This document shows, one piece after another, positions 1-8,052 of a stretch of DNA of 64,000 nt (the stretch's first letter is position 1; each line of letters starts with the position of its first letter). Below the pieces are notes generated by a model that was not told the DNA's origin, did no database searches, and saw nothing but the letters and a program-made list of their open reading frames with translations. The stretch spans positions 184,690-248,689 of the forward strand of contig JBNKJP010000020.1 in NCBI GenBank assembly GCA_050291245.1, in the 5' to 3' direction. The position numbers were made by a program, and so were the translations under genes. This stretch comes from Thiodiazotropha sp050291245 (lineage in GTDB: Bacteria > Pseudomonadota > Gammaproteobacteria > Chromatiales > Chromatiaceae).

Positions 1-510
1 GCTGTAGTTGTCCGAGATCCAGCCGCCCATGATCGGTCCCAGGACCGGCGCCACCATTGTGGTCATGCCCCACATCGCCAGGGCCATACCCGATTTTTCC
101 CGGGGAAAGCACTGCAACAGCAGGGCCTGGGAGAGGGGGATCATGGGTCCCGCTACCGCCCCTTGCATGACCCGGGCAGTGATCAGAAGCTCCAGGCTGG
201 ATGACATGCCACACAGCAGAGATGCAAGCATAAACAGCAGGACCGAACCGACGAACAGCCGCACCTGACCGAACCGTTGGGTCATCCATCCGGTGAGGGG
301 CACGCTGATGGCGTTGGCCACCGCAAAGGATGTAATGACCCAGGTGCCCTGACTGGGACTGACCCCCATATCCCCGGCGATTGTGGGGATGGAGACGTTG
401 GCGATGGTGGTGTCGAGCACGTTCATGAAGGTCGCCAGGGAGAGCGCAACCGTGGCGAGTACCAGTGTGCCACCGGTTAATGGGGGTGGTGATTGTGCCG
501 GTTTTGCCAT
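1..510 (-). CDS. emrB: DHA2-family MFS multidrug efflux transporter, EmrB-like (3' end outside window)
   Basis: Inner-membrane proton-driven drug exporter that would pair with the adjacent EmrA-type periplasmic adaptor. I translated the minus strand from the ATG at 510; 170 codons are open to the window edge, so the C-terminal two thirds is missing. Visible are a first transmembrane helix around residues 15-37 that contains LDTTIANVS (32-40), a signature of 14-helix DHA2 transporters, then the motif-A-like loop GWMTQRFGQVR (74-84). The fragment ends in GPIMGGWISDNYS, the motif-C region (GP..GG) typical of drug/H+ antiporters. It lies 25 bp downstream of emrA in the same direction, so it is the last visible gene of the marR-emrA-emrB operon. 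The family assignment is secure; the substrate is not known. Confidence 0.9.
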   Translation of the reverse strand, partial: MAKPAQSPPPLTGGTLVLATVALSLATFMNVLDTTIANVSIPTIAGDMGVSPSQGTWVITSFAVANAISVPLTGWMTQRFGQVRLFVGSVLLFMLASLLCGMSSSLELLITARVMQGAVAGPMIPLSQALLLQCFPREKSGMALAMWGMTTMVAPVLGPIMGGWISDNYS

Positions 511-535
511 GCGAGGGGATCCGTAAGCGGTTGCT

Positions 536-1828
536 TCAGCGGCCGAGGCTTTGATGCACTGCGATCATCGATGGTTGTAGCGCCGCCATATCGTCTGGGG
601 ATCTTGCCGTACCGGGAGCATGGCTTTGTGCTGCCTCCGGAGCATGACTTGTCATGCCACGCAGATTGGCCTGGATGATACTTTGTACCAGGGCATCGGC
701 GTCGCTGTCCTGGCGGGTGTAGACCGCCGTTCGATCGCTTGATTGTTTGCGCGAGGCGGAATCCGCAAGCTGGTTGCCGCTCTGATCGTGCAGATCCACC
801 TTCACCCGCATTGACAATCCAACCCGAAGTGGATACTTGGAGAGCTCGTCGGTGTCGAGGGCAATCCGTACCGGTACTCGCTGTACCACTTTGATCCAGT
901 TGCCGGAAGCGTTCTGGGCCGGTAGCAGGGCGAAGGCCGCCCCGGTGCCCGCCGACAGACCGACCACTTTACCGTGGTACTCGATTGAGTTGCCGTAGAC
1001 ATCGGATGTCAGTGTTACCGCCTGACCGATACGCATCTGGCGCAATTGACCCTCCTTGAAATTGGCATCAACCCAGAGCTGATCCAGGGGGATCACCGCC
1101 ATCAACGGTGCCCCCGGCGCAACCTGTTGGCCTAACTGTACAGCCCGTTTGGCGACATAGCCGGAGACCGGAGCCGGTATCCCGGTGCGCTCCAGGGCCA
1201 GCCAGGCTGCGCGGACTCGGGCCGCTTCCTTCAACACGTTAGGATGCTCAGCGACACTGGTATTGTCGATCAGGGCGTGATTCGAAGCGTACTCTTCCCG
1301 TGCGGCAGTGAGTGCCGCATCAGCGGCGGCCAGCGTGGTGCGGGCATGCTCCAGCTCTTCGGAAGAGATCGCGCCGCTGTCGTTGAGGGCCTTGCGACGG
1401 GACAGATCATCCCGGGCCTTTACCACATCCGCCTTGCGCAACTCCACCGAGGCGGCCAGTGAGTCACTGGTCGCGAACAGTGTACGTACCTCGCGCACGG
1501 TCTGCGCCAACTGGGCCTTGGCCTGGTCCAGGGCCAGTTGGGCGTCGGCTTTGTCCAGTTCCACCAGGGTCTCTCCCGCGTTGACATAATCGGTGTTGTC
1601 GGCGTGGATCGCGAGTACCGTACCGTGGGTTTGCGGTGTGATCTGCACGACGTTGCCGGCTACATAGGCGTCGTCGGTCTCCTCGATATAACGGCCGACG
1701 AGGTTCCACCAACTGGCGTAGCCGATACCGGTGGCTACGAAGATGACAACCAGGAGCATCATCATGGGTTTGCGCTTGCGTTCGGGTGGGGTTTCAGGCC
1801 CAGTGGAGTCGTTTTCAGTCTGGTCCAT
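536..1828 (-). CDS. emrA: HlyD/EmrA-family membrane fusion protein
   Basis: Periplasmic adaptor linking the EmrB-type pump to an outer-membrane channel. It has a short cytoplasmic tail, one transmembrane segment (MMMLLVVIFVATGIGYASWW region, about residues 22-41), the EETDDAYVAGNVVQITPQ start of the barrel/lipoyl region, a long Ala/Glu/Leu-rich alpha-helical hairpin, a second lipoyl half (PVSGYVAKRAVQLGQQV) and a beta-barrel with VDANFKEGQL, all typical of EmrA. I chose the ATG at 1828 (430 residues) because an AGGGAGA ribosome-binding site lies just upstream and the protein then begins right before the membrane anchor. An in-frame ATG at 1924 overlaps the marR stop as ATGA and would add 32 residues, so translational coupling from there cannot be excluded. 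The C-terminal about 60 residues are a low-complexity Ser/Ala/His extension. Confidence 0.92.
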   Translation of the reverse strand: MDQTENDSTGPETPPERKRKPMMMLLVVIFVATGIGYASWWNLVGRYIEETDDAYVAGNVVQITPQTHGTVLAIHADNTDYVNAGETLVELDKADAQLALDQAKAQLAQTVREVRTLFATSDSLAASVELRKADVVKARDDLSRRKALNDSGAISSEELEHARTTLAAADAALTAAREEYASNHALIDNTSVAEHPNVLKEAARVRAAWLALERTGIPAPVSGYVAKRAVQLGQQVAPGAPLMAVIPLDQLWVDANFKEGQLRQMRIGQAVTLTSDVYGNSIEYHGKVVGLSAGTGAAFALLPAQNASGNWIKVVQRVPVRIALDTDELSKYPLRVGLSMRVKVDLHDQSGNQLADSASRKQSSDRTAVYTRQDSDADALVQSIIQANLRGMTSHAPEAAQSHAPGTARSPDDMAALQPSMIAVHQSLGR

Positions 1829-1920
1829 TCTTTTCTCCCTGTTGGATATTGAAATCGCCGGTCGTTTACCGCTTCGCCCAAGGCGAGGGTTATCCCTGAC
1901 CAACGCTGTGGTAGGCCGCA

Positions 1921-2433
1921 TCATTCATCGGCCGAATTGGCCAGCATACGGCGCAGATAGTGCTTCATGGTCTCCAATTCTTCCTGGCTGAAGCCACGCA
2001 GATGCTGGTTCAGTACCTTGACGGCAATCGGAGGCAGCTTGGGGTAGAGCTTCTGTCCGGCCCGGGTCAGGGACAGCCGTACGATGCGCCGGTCTTCCGA
2101 ACTGCGTTCACGCCGGATCAGACCCTTTTGCTCCAATCGGTCAAGCATGCGTGTCATCGATCCGGTGTCACCCGCCATGCTGCGACTCAATTCCGAAGCC
2201 GTATTGGCGCAGCCATTGGCGATTTTCAGCAACGTACCCCACTGCGCCCAGGTGATATCCAGTGGTTCGAGTTCCGTATCGATGGCTGCCACAAGCCGAG
2301 CTCGAACCTGGTGCAGTAAATAGCCCAGACTTTCGTCCATGGTCCAGGATTCCACACGGTAGAGCGGCTCGTCGTCCTGTCCGGCCTCAGCCGGTGGCGT
2401 GGTGACGGATGCGGATGGCTTTTTTCTGTTCAT
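1921..2433 (-). CDS. MarR-family transcriptional regulator
   Basis: Dimeric winged-helix repressor of 170 residues, probably controlling this efflux operon in response to a lipophilic ligand, as EmrR/MprA does. The core (about residues 35-165) has the MarR layout: helix ITWAQWGTLLKIA, recognition-helix region TASELSRSMAGDTGSMTRMLDRLEQKGLI, then the wing with the diagnostic SSEDRRIVRLSLTRAG (EDRR at 113-116). The first 30 residues look like a disordered extension. It is first in the operon; its stop codon touches an in-frame ATG of emrA. Two palindromic operators sit in its promoter at 2468-2500, which points to autoregulation. The family is clear; orthology to E. coli emrR is an inference from gene order, so no symbol is given. 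Confidence 0.93.
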   Translation of the reverse strand: MNRKKPSASVTTPPAEAGQDDEPLYRVESWTMDESLGYLLHQVRARLVAAIDTELEPLDITWAQWGTLLKIANGCANTASELSRSMAGDTGSMTRMLDRLEQKGLIRRERSSEDRRIVRLSLTRAGQKLYPKLPPIAVKVLNQHLRGFSQEELETMKHYLRRMLANSADE

Positions 2434-2467
2434 GAAAGGAAGAAATGACCCAAGTGAGGGTTGATAG

Positions 2468-2509
2468 CTGCTTAGGCAGGAAAATAACTGCTTAGGCAGT
2501 AATCGTCAA
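2468..2509 (-). promoter_or_regulatory. marR-emrAB promoter with two MarR-type operators
   Basis: Read on the minus strand, TTGACG (2504-2509) and TATTTT (2481-2486) are separated by 17 bp and fit a sigma70 promoter. The spacer is filled by ACTGCCTAAGCAGT (2487-2500), an interrupted palindrome. A second copy, CTGCCTAAGCAG (2468-2479), starts just downstream of the -10 box. The centres of the two copies are 20 bp apart, about two helical turns. One site overlapping the -35/-10 spacer and one over the likely transcription start is a classical repressor layout. The boxes and repeats are seen directly; binding by the adjacent MarR protein is inferred. Confidence 0.72.
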
Positions 2510-2540
2510 GAATTATTATTAAATACCCGTATATAAACAA

Positions 2541-2711
2541 GGTATTCCCGCGTTTCCACGCTCCGCATGGGAATGTATACCTCCCTCGTTCCCACTCCCT
2601 CGTTCCCACGCTCCGCGTGGGAATGCATACCCTGGCCATGCAGTAGTGCCAGGGTATGATGTGATCGTGTAAACACGGGTCTGCATTCCCACGCAGAGCG
2701 TGGGAACGAGG
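2541..2711. repeat. REP-like palindromic repeat cluster 1
   Basis: Two direct-orientation copies of a palindromic unit (core TCCCACGCTCCGCGTGGGA) lie at about 2541-2575 (degenerate) and 2601-2630. A partial copy starts near 2587. An inverted copy (GCATTCCCACGCAGAGCGTGGGAACG) is at 2683-2709. Each unit folds into a short hairpin, and the facing pair makes a larger inverted structure. The same unit occurs as inverted pairs near 29.5 kb and 36.5 kb. Short reading frames across these repeats are artefacts. Confidence 0.85.
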
Positions 2712-2784
2712 CGAATTCCATCCTTAAGAAGCGCGATTGTAGGGGGTGTCTTCCGTAATGCCCTGATTCGCAGAGCCGGTCTGT

Positions 2785-2813
2785 TCCACCACGAAGGACA
2801 CGAAGGATCACGA
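2785..2813. repeat. Short tandem CACGAAGGA repeat
   Basis: Two adjacent copies of the 9-mer CACGAAGGA followed by a partial third (TCACGAA) lie in the intergenic DNA between the REP cluster and the end of the secreted-protein gene at 2888. Nothing else is recognisable between 2711 and 2887. Confidence 0.4.
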
Positions 2814-2887
2814 AACCGGATACGCAGAGTCCCGGCTCAAACCCAAGACACTGCTTGTGTTATCCGATTTGAACGCTGAAAGTTGCG

Positions 2888-3508
2888 TTAAAAGCTCGAC
2901 CGCGATTGGCACAAAGGAGCGCCGCTCTGGGTCAATGAACTGGCGGGAAAATTCGCCTGGCATTGCCACTCCATGCTGGTTCCGTCCATCACCATGCGGG
3001 GGGCCAGTACCAGTTTCTTTTCCTGGCCGAAACCTTCATTCAACCACACGACGATAGCGCCTTGCTCACCCATCAGAACTTGGTTAATGTCGCTGCTCTT
3101 GAGGTTTTCCTGGTTGAATCCCATGTCCTGGGGTTGTTCCGGCCAGCCGCCGTTCATCATGTAATATTCCTGGACGGCCATCTTGATCGGCATGAGTTGC
3201 TCCATGACCTTGATCAGATGGCTCTGAAACTGAAGAGGATCGGTCGTCGCAGGTTCTTCACCCTTGGCGACATATTCCGAGTCGCCCATCAACTGGCCGC
3301 CTAACTGGGAGTGCTGATCCGGGGCGGTAAAGACGTGAACGGTTTCCTGCTTGATGTCGGAATCACAGGCAACCTGCTGGTAGACCAGTTCTCCGTCCTC
3401 GTTGAAGCATTTGTAGAATTTACCGGCCATCGCCGTATGGGTGGGAGAAATGACTGCCGCAGCAATCAGTAGGAATCCGATCCTGCCTTTGTTCATGAGT
3501 GATTTCAC
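2888..3508 (-). CDS. Secreted protein with DUF4124-like N-terminus and pilin-like C-terminus
   Basis: Protein of 206 residues of unknown function. Residues 1-28 are a signal peptide ending AMA. Next, KFYKCFNEDGELVYQQVACDSD (30-51) resembles the DUF4124 pattern (aromatic-K-x-x-D/E-G-x-hydrophobic-Y) with an added cysteine pair. The C-terminal half (about 95-206) reads like the globular part of a type IV pilin: a helix ending EYYMMNGGWP, then alternating beta segments (AIVVWLNEGFG, KLVLAPRMV), a W-Q-C (MEWQCQ), and a late second cysteine in GAPLCQS, resembling the disulfide loop of PilA-type proteins. There is no prepilin cleavage site, so it is not an assembled pilin as written. It stands alone on the minus strand. 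Family resemblance was judged by eye only. Confidence 0.75.
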   Translation of the reverse strand: MKSLMNKGRIGFLLIAAAVISPTHTAMAGKFYKCFNEDGELVYQQVACDSDIKQETVHVFTAPDQHSQLGGQLMGDSEYVAKGEEPATTDPLQFQSHLIKVMEQLMPIKMAVQEYYMMNGGWPEQPQDMGFNQENLKSSDINQVLMGEQGAIVVWLNEGFGQEKKLVLAPRMVMDGTSMEWQCQANFPASSLTQSGAPLCQSRSSF

Positions 3509-3881
3509 CGCTCGGTTGTTCCCGCTAATAACGACACGACACTAGTTGGATGGCGGATCAGGTGTGTCGATGATGAAATCGATGACCCGCCGGACGCATC
3601 TCGACTGTCCGATAATAACCAGTCACCGCGCAATCCATCAACACCTTGCCCGCCTGTTTGCTCAAAGGGACGCGGAATCGGCCGATGAACTACGGCATAG
3701 GGACTCATAACAGGGTTTTCGGGGTGTTGCAGGATGCTGTCCGGACAATCTGCCAGACAAAACACGGTCAATTTGAAGATTTTTCATGTCAGCAAGGGCA
3801 TTTTGCTTGTCCAGTATTCAGTAATCACTATAAAATTAGCGCTTAAGGCACTGAAATATTATCTAAATAATTGGTAAGGCT
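3509..3881. other. Intergenic region with possible promoter for the serine hydrolase
   Basis: This 373-bp gap holds no convincing gene. A frame on the minus strand (3505-3771) lacks a plausible start signal and any recognisable domain. A candidate plus-strand promoter, TTGTCC (3807-3812), 16 bp, TATAAA (3829-3834), sits about 50 bp before the start of the serine hydrolase gene. Confidence 0.35.
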
Positions 3882-5075
3882 ATGAACAGTCGAATCTTTG
3901 CTCTTGGACTAATGGCCGTTGGTTTCTGTCTCATGGATGCGGTTCCGGTTTTTGCCGGCCAGGGGTTTGATGTGTCTTATGTCTGGTCGCGAAATCTGGC
4001 CGCTGTGAAGGACTACCGTGTCCAGGTCATGAGGATACTCGGACACAGTTTCGAACGGGATCTGGTCGTCGTCGCCGAGGATAACCTGTTTGGATTGGTC
4101 TATCGACGCAACGGCGATACCGACAGTACCGCTCGCCTGGTGAAATCCCATTCGGCGCTGCTGAAGAAACGGGGGCTTGACGCGGTCAGTCCGATCCAGG
4201 CGCGTGACTGGAAACCGGCGAATGAATCGCCCTTGCCCCAACATATCGAAACCACCATCAGCCAGGCCGAGCCCCAGGCCCCTTCGCAAAACGTCAACAA
4301 CCTGGAGCAGGCGGTTGAGGCCTATATCGATGAGTTGCGCCGTACCGGTAAACTCGCCAGCGACGAACGCACCGGTTGGTCCGTGTATGACTTCACAACG
4401 GGTCAAAAGCTGGTGACAATCAACGAGGATGTCCAGTTCCAGGCGGCCAGTCTGGTCAAACCCTTCATTGCCGCGGCGTTTTTTCAGAAGGTTAAGGACG
4501 GCGCCTTGAAATATGGGCCTAAAAGCCGTCGCCATATGCAACGGATGATCCAGCATTCCAACAATGCCTCGACCAACTGGGTGATCCGCCAGGTGGGTGG
4601 ACCTCAGACCGTGGAGAGACTACTCAAGCAGCACTATCCCGGCATCTTCCAGGATACTCTTTTGGTCGAATATATTCCGGCCAACGGTAAAACCTACCGC
4701 AACCGCGCCTCGGTTCATGACTACAGCCGGTTTCTCTATGCCATCTGGAACCAGGGAATCGCCGGGGCGGACGAAATCAAGCGGTTGATGGCCCTGCCGG
4801 GATCCGATCGTCTCTATACCGGTGTTCCGGAGGTACCCAAGGACACCCGGGTCTACAACAAAACCGGCAGCACCGCTCGCCTGTGCGGTGATATGGGTAT
4901 CCTCAGTGTGAAAGGTTCGGATGGCAAACGCTATCCCTACATCCTGATCGGTGTTATAGAAAAGCAGAACAGCGCCAAGAACTACACGACCTGGATCCGT
5001 TCCCGAAGCAAGGTGATCCGGGATGTCTCCGCGATTGTTTACAAGGGTGTGATCGCTCACCACAGCGATAGCTAG
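3882..5075 (+). CDS. Secreted class A beta-lactamase-fold serine hydrolase
   Basis: Penicillin-recognising serine hydrolase exported to the periplasm; it could be a beta-lactamase, a D,D-peptidase or another hydrolase of this fold. The 397-residue protein has a signal peptide (to about residue 25, VFAG), a distinct N-terminal segment of about 110 residues, and the catalytic domain from about 140. The three active-site motifs are present in order: S190-L-V-K193 (SxxK), S226-N-N228 (SDN-like, Asn in place of Asp) and K327-T-G329. I see no clear omega-loop ExxLN motif. The start ATG at 3882 is preceded by TAAGG. Class A enzymes are usually near 290 residues, so the N-terminal extension is unusual and argues against a standard beta-lactamase. 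It stands alone, with cspA-like DNA downstream. Confidence 0.85.
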   Translation: MNSRIFALGLMAVGFCLMDAVPVFAGQGFDVSYVWSRNLAAVKDYRVQVMRILGHSFERDLVVVAEDNLFGLVYRRNGDTDSTARLVKSHSALLKKRGLDAVSPIQARDWKPANESPLPQHIETTISQAEPQAPSQNVNNLEQAVEAYIDELRRTGKLASDERTGWSVYDFTTGQKLVTINEDVQFQAASLVKPFIAAAFFQKVKDGALKYGPKSRRHMQRMIQHSNNASTNWVIRQVGGPQTVERLLKQHYPGIFQDTLLVEYIPANGKTYRNRASVHDYSRFLYAIWNQGIAGADEIKRLMALPGSDRLYTGVPEVPKDTRVYNKTGSTARLCGDMGILSVKGSDGKRYPYILIGVIEKQNSAKNYTTWIRSRSKVIRDVSAIVYKGVIAHHSDS

Positions 5076-5285
5076 TGTACCCCGTCGCATATAGTTCTTG
5101 TTTCTTACCCCGTGAGGGTGTACCGTGTCTTGCACAACACAGCCTCAGCCCTCATCTATTTCGCGTTATCTTCACTGTTCCCTTCGGTACATCTGAATCA
5201 AGCCATAGCATGTCTGCACGGTATGTGTTGTACGCCGACGATGAATGTCAGCGTTTTTATTCCATACAAATTTAGGTAATTACAG

Positions 5286-5495
5286 ATGTCAGAAAGACAA
5301 ACCGGAACCGTGAAGTGGTTCGACAACGCCAAGGGTTTTGGCTTTATTGAGCGGGAAAACGGCAAGGACCTGTTCGTCCATTTTCGCTCCATCGCGGGCA
5401 CTGGCCATCGCTCTCTGGAAGAGGGCCAAAGGGTCGAGTTCTCTGAAGTTGCAGGGCAGAAAGGGCCTCAGGCCGATAACGTCACGCCACTGTGA
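5286..5495 (+). CDS. CspA-family cold-shock protein
   Basis: Small single OB-fold RNA/ssDNA-binding protein of 69 residues, the usual length for the family. RNP1 is visible as KGFGFIE (residues 15-21) and RNP2 as LFVHF (29-33), together with the invariant GTVKWFDNAKGFGF start. It probably acts as an RNA chaperone. It is preceded by about 210 bp without a gene (5076-5285), consistent with the long structured leader that controls many csp mRNAs, and followed by a strong hairpin at 5506-5537. A second RNA-binding gene follows closely. Confidence 0.95.
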   Translation: MSERQTGTVKWFDNAKGFGFIERENGKDLFVHFRSIAGTGHRSLEEGQRVEFSEVAGQKGPQADNVTPL

Positions 5496-5505
5496 TTTGA
5501 TTGCA

Positions 5506-5537
5506 ACCGGACGATGCCGTTTCAGGCATCGTCCGGT
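5506..5537 (+). terminator. Hairpin after the cold-shock gene
   Basis: A perfect 13-bp inverted repeat (ACCGGACGATGCC and its complement) with a 6-nt loop lies 11 bp after the stop codon. No T-run follows, so it could be an mRNA 3'-end stabiliser rather than an intrinsic terminator. Confidence 0.6.
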
Positions 5538-5621
5538 CTATCGCCGCCGGGCATTCACAGCCGGGCTTTCCTTCTCAGTCCGTCGCAATGGATGGACTGC
5601 TTGTCAAACAGGATTTGAGCA

Positions 5622-5888
5622 TTGATTACCCTATCCGTTCGTGGCTTGCCAAAAAAAACCACCGAAGAGAGTCTGACGGCCCTCTTTGCACAGCACGGCG
5701 TGGTCCGTGATCTGAAACTCTCGCGTGACATTTTTACCGGCGATTGTCGGGGATTCGCCACCATTGACATGGAAGGGCACGAAGCGCGTGCCGCCATGGC
5801 CGCGCTGGATAACAGCGTTTTCGAGGAGAGTCTGATCCATGTGGGTCCGGATCGCATGAAGCAGCGGCGTGGCGGTAAGAGGCGTTGA
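5622..5888 (+). CDS. Small RRM-type RNA-binding protein
   Basis: An 88-residue protein made of one RNA recognition motif. RNP2 corresponds to ITLSVRGLP (residues 2-10) and RNP1 to CRGFATIDM, with the beta-alpha-beta-beta-alpha-beta order of the fold and a basic RMKQRRGGKRR tail. Stand-alone RRM proteins of this size occur in many proteobacteria and cyanobacteria and are thought to bind RNA. The start is a TTG at 5622 with an AGGA 9 bp upstream; starting there gives the first beta-strand its usual length. It lies downstream of a cold-shock gene on the same strand, but the hairpin between them suggests separate or modulated expression. Confidence 0.88.
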   Translation: MITLSVRGLPKKTTEESLTALFAQHGVVRDLKLSRDIFTGDCRGFATIDMEGHEARAAMAALDNSVFEESLIHVGPDRMKQRRGGKRR

Positions 5889-5971
5889 TTGACTTGTTCG
5901 GTGTGAAAAGAAGAAGATAATCGAAAGAAAAACTTAGGACGCGCGAAGTGGTTCGATAAGGAATACTGAAT

Positions 5972-6703
5972 CTAACGGAAATCTCCCCACAGGGTCTGGA
6001 TCGCGGTGATGGCTGCCAGCGGCGCGGTTTCAGTGCGCAGTACCCGGGGACCCAGCCGAACACCCAGAAAACCTCGGTTCCTGGCCTGCTCCCGCTCTTC
6101 GGGGGCGAGGCCGCCCTCCGGTCCGATCAGGACTGTTACCGAGCGTTCTGGCCTGCTGAGGTCAGTCAAGGTTTGTTCACTACGATGGTCGAGTAGCAAG
6201 GCGTGTCCCGGCAGCGCTTCTTCCAGTGCGGTGGACAGTTCCCGAGGGTCGTCGAGCCGCGGCACGCGGCAACGTCCCGATTGTTCACAGGCACTGATCA
6301 CCACCTTGTGCCAGTGATCCATCCGGCTGGTGCGTTTTTTCTCATCCAGTTTCACCACGCAGCGCCGGGTCAGCAGCGGGGTGATGCGGGTTACCCCCAG
6401 TTCCGTAGCCTTCTGCAGGGCAAAATCCATGCGCTCGCCCCGGGAGATGCCGATCATCAGATGAATGGCGAGATCGGGGGGCGGTTCGTGACGCAACGGC
6501 TCGCCGATGTGGGCTGTGACAGCCTGTTTGCTGACCTGGGTGAGCCGGGCAGCATACTCCTCGCCCTGGGGTGTGAAGAGAATGAGCGGGTCACCCGTGC
6601 GCAGCCTGAGCACTTGGCGCACATGGTGCGAGGATGCCTCGTCCAGGGTCAGGGGCACTCCTTGCGACAGGGTTTGCAGGGTGTGGATGCGCGGGATTCT
6701 CAA
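5972..6703 (-). CDS. rsmE: 16S rRNA m3U1498 methyltransferase
   Basis: SAM-dependent SPOUT methyltransferase that methylates N3 of U1498 in 16S rRNA. Length is 243 residues, normal for the family. An N-terminal PUA-like domain (MRIPRIHT..., SSHHVRQVLRLRTGDPLILF) is followed by the knotted catalytic domain with LIGPEGG (192-198) and the C-terminal knot motif LGPRVLRTETAPLAAI (217-232). The only sensible start is the TTG at 6703, which restores the conserved RIPRI beginning. It begins 10 bp after rnfE ends, so it is probably cotranscribed with the rnf operon. Confidence 0.95.
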   Translation of the reverse strand: MRIPRIHTLQTLSQGVPLTLDEASSHHVRQVLRLRTGDPLILFTPQGEEYAARLTQVSKQAVTAHIGEPLRHEPPPDLAIHLMIGISRGERMDFALQKATELGVTRITPLLTRRCVVKLDEKKRTSRMDHWHKVVISACEQSGRCRVPRLDDPRELSTALEEALPGHALLLDHRSEQTLTDLSRPERSVTVLIGPEGGLAPEEREQARNRGFLGVRLGPRVLRTETAPLAAITAIQTLWGDFR

Positions 6704-6713
6704 GGTGTTGCGT

Positions 6714-7409
6714 TCAGCCGGCCACGCCCTGGGTTTGGTCGTCCGTCACGGCGGTCTCCACTGGTTTGCGTTGGGCGAGTCGCTTATCGATCAGGTTCTT
6801 GGCGGTGATCATCAGACCCAGTCCGATGAACGCACCCGGGGGCAGGATCGCCACCAGCATGCCGGGAAAATTCTCGATCTTCAGGGTCAGCCCCTGAGCG
6901 ATGTCGCCGAACATCAGCTGGGCCTGGTCGAACAGGGTGCCCTGGCCTACCAGTTCCCGCATCCCGCCCAGGGTCATCAGCACCAGGGTAAAGCCGATGC
7001 CGATACTCAGGCCGTCGAGCAGTGAGCGGCTGAAGCTGTTCTTCGAGGCAAAGGCCTCGGCCCGGCCGATGATGGTGCAGTTGGTGACGATCAACGGGAT
7101 GAAGATGCCGAGAATCTTGTAGAGTTCGTGAAAGTAGGCGTTCATGCCCAGTTCGATGGCGGTCACGAACGAGGCGATCACCAGGACGAAGACCGGCAAG
7201 CGTACCTCCGGGCGTACCAGATTGCGGATCAGGGAAACCGTGCCGTTGGAGGCGACCAGGACCACGGTGGTGGCGAGACCCAGGCCGAGACCGTTGATCG
7301 CGGTATTGCTCACTGCGAGCAGCGGGCACAGGCCGAGCAGGGCGACCAGGGCCTGGTTGTTGTGCCACAGACCGTCGCTCACGATCTGCCGGTAGGAGTG
7401 ATCAGCCAT
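6714..7409 (-). CDS. rnfE: Electron transport complex subunit RnfE
   Basis: Integral membrane subunit of the Rnf ferredoxin:NAD oxidoreductase (or Rsx, the SoxR-reducing version). The 231-residue protein has about six hydrophobic helices and the family phrases DGLWHNNQALVALLGLCPLLAVSNTAINGLGLG near its start and FIPLIVTNC in the middle. It is a paralogue of RnfA in the same operon. It overlaps rnfG by 8 bp, which indicates translational coupling. The last about 20 residues are polar and variable. Confidence 0.96.
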   Translation of the reverse strand: MADHSYRQIVSDGLWHNNQALVALLGLCPLLAVSNTAINGLGLGLATTVVLVASNGTVSLIRNLVRPEVRLPVFVLVIASFVTAIELGMNAYFHELYKILGIFIPLIVTNCTIIGRAEAFASKNSFSRSLLDGLSIGIGFTLVLMTLGGMRELVGQGTLFDQAQLMFGDIAQGLTLKIENFPGMLVAILPPGAFIGLGLMITAKNLIDKRLAQRKPVETAVTDDQTQGVAG

Positions 7410-8052
7410 GGGCGGCTCCCTCGGGTTTTGCGCTGTTTTGCCGGTCGTACAATGCGTCCTTGTGGTCGCGTACGTAGAGCAGGGTCTTTTTTACCGCCTC
7501 AACCACCGACCGGGGGGTGATGGTGGCACCGGTGAACTGATCGAACACACCGCCATCGCGTTTGACGGCCCATTTTTCCAATGGAGGGTTATCCAGGGAT
7601 TTGCCGGTAAAGCCGTAGATCCAGTCCGAGCGCCGCTCCTCGATCTTGTCACCCAGTCCGGGGGTCTCCTTGTGGCTGATCACCCGGACTCCGCCCAGGG
7701 TGCCGTCGTAGTCTACCGCCACCAGCAGCTTGATCGGTCCGCTGTAACCGTTGGGCACCATGGTGGTAAGCACAGCGGCAACCGGTTGCTCCAGCTTGCG
7801 CCCGCGATAGACCATGGTTTGGGGAGCGCCGAGATCGTCCGGGGCGCTGATCCGGATGACATCGGAGACCATGTCGTTGTCCACACTGGCTTCCGGGACC
7901 AGGGCGTGCAGCGACTCCAGCAGGGCCTCCCGCTCGTTCTGCTCGATACGTGCCGCGGTAGCCTTATGGGTAAACGCGACCAGGGCGGTCCCGGCTATGG
8001 CGAAGGCCCCGAGAATCACGGAAGCCATGAGTATGGCGCGGCGATTATTCAT
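7402..8052 (-). CDS. rnfG: Electron transport complex subunit RnfG (covalent FMN)
   Basis: Membrane-anchored periplasmic flavoprotein of the Rnf complex, 216 residues. There is one N-terminal transmembrane segment (ILMASVILGAFAIAGTALVAF, about residues 7-27), then the FMN-binding domain. The covalent FMN site is the FTGATITPRS segment (173-182), with T177 the expected phosphoester-linked threonine. GYSGPIKLLVAVDYDGTLGGVRVISHKETPGLGDKI is also diagnostic. It overlaps rnfD by 8 bp and rnfE by 8 bp. Confidence 0.96.
   Translation of the reverse strand: MNNRRAILMASVILGAFAIAGTALVAFTHKATAARIEQNEREALLESLHALVPEASVDNDMVSDVIRISAPDDLGAPQTMVYRGRKLEQPVAAVLTTMVPNGYSGPIKLLVAVDYDGTLGGVRVISHKETPGLGDKIEERRSDWIYGFTGKSLDNPPLEKWAVKRDGGVFDQFTGATITPRSVVEAVKKTLLYVRDHKDALYDRQNSAKPEGAAHG

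Noticed and set aside
3505..3771. Minus-strand frame of 88 codons
   Set aside because: No start signal, no domain, low-complexity Ser-rich end; treated as noncoding.
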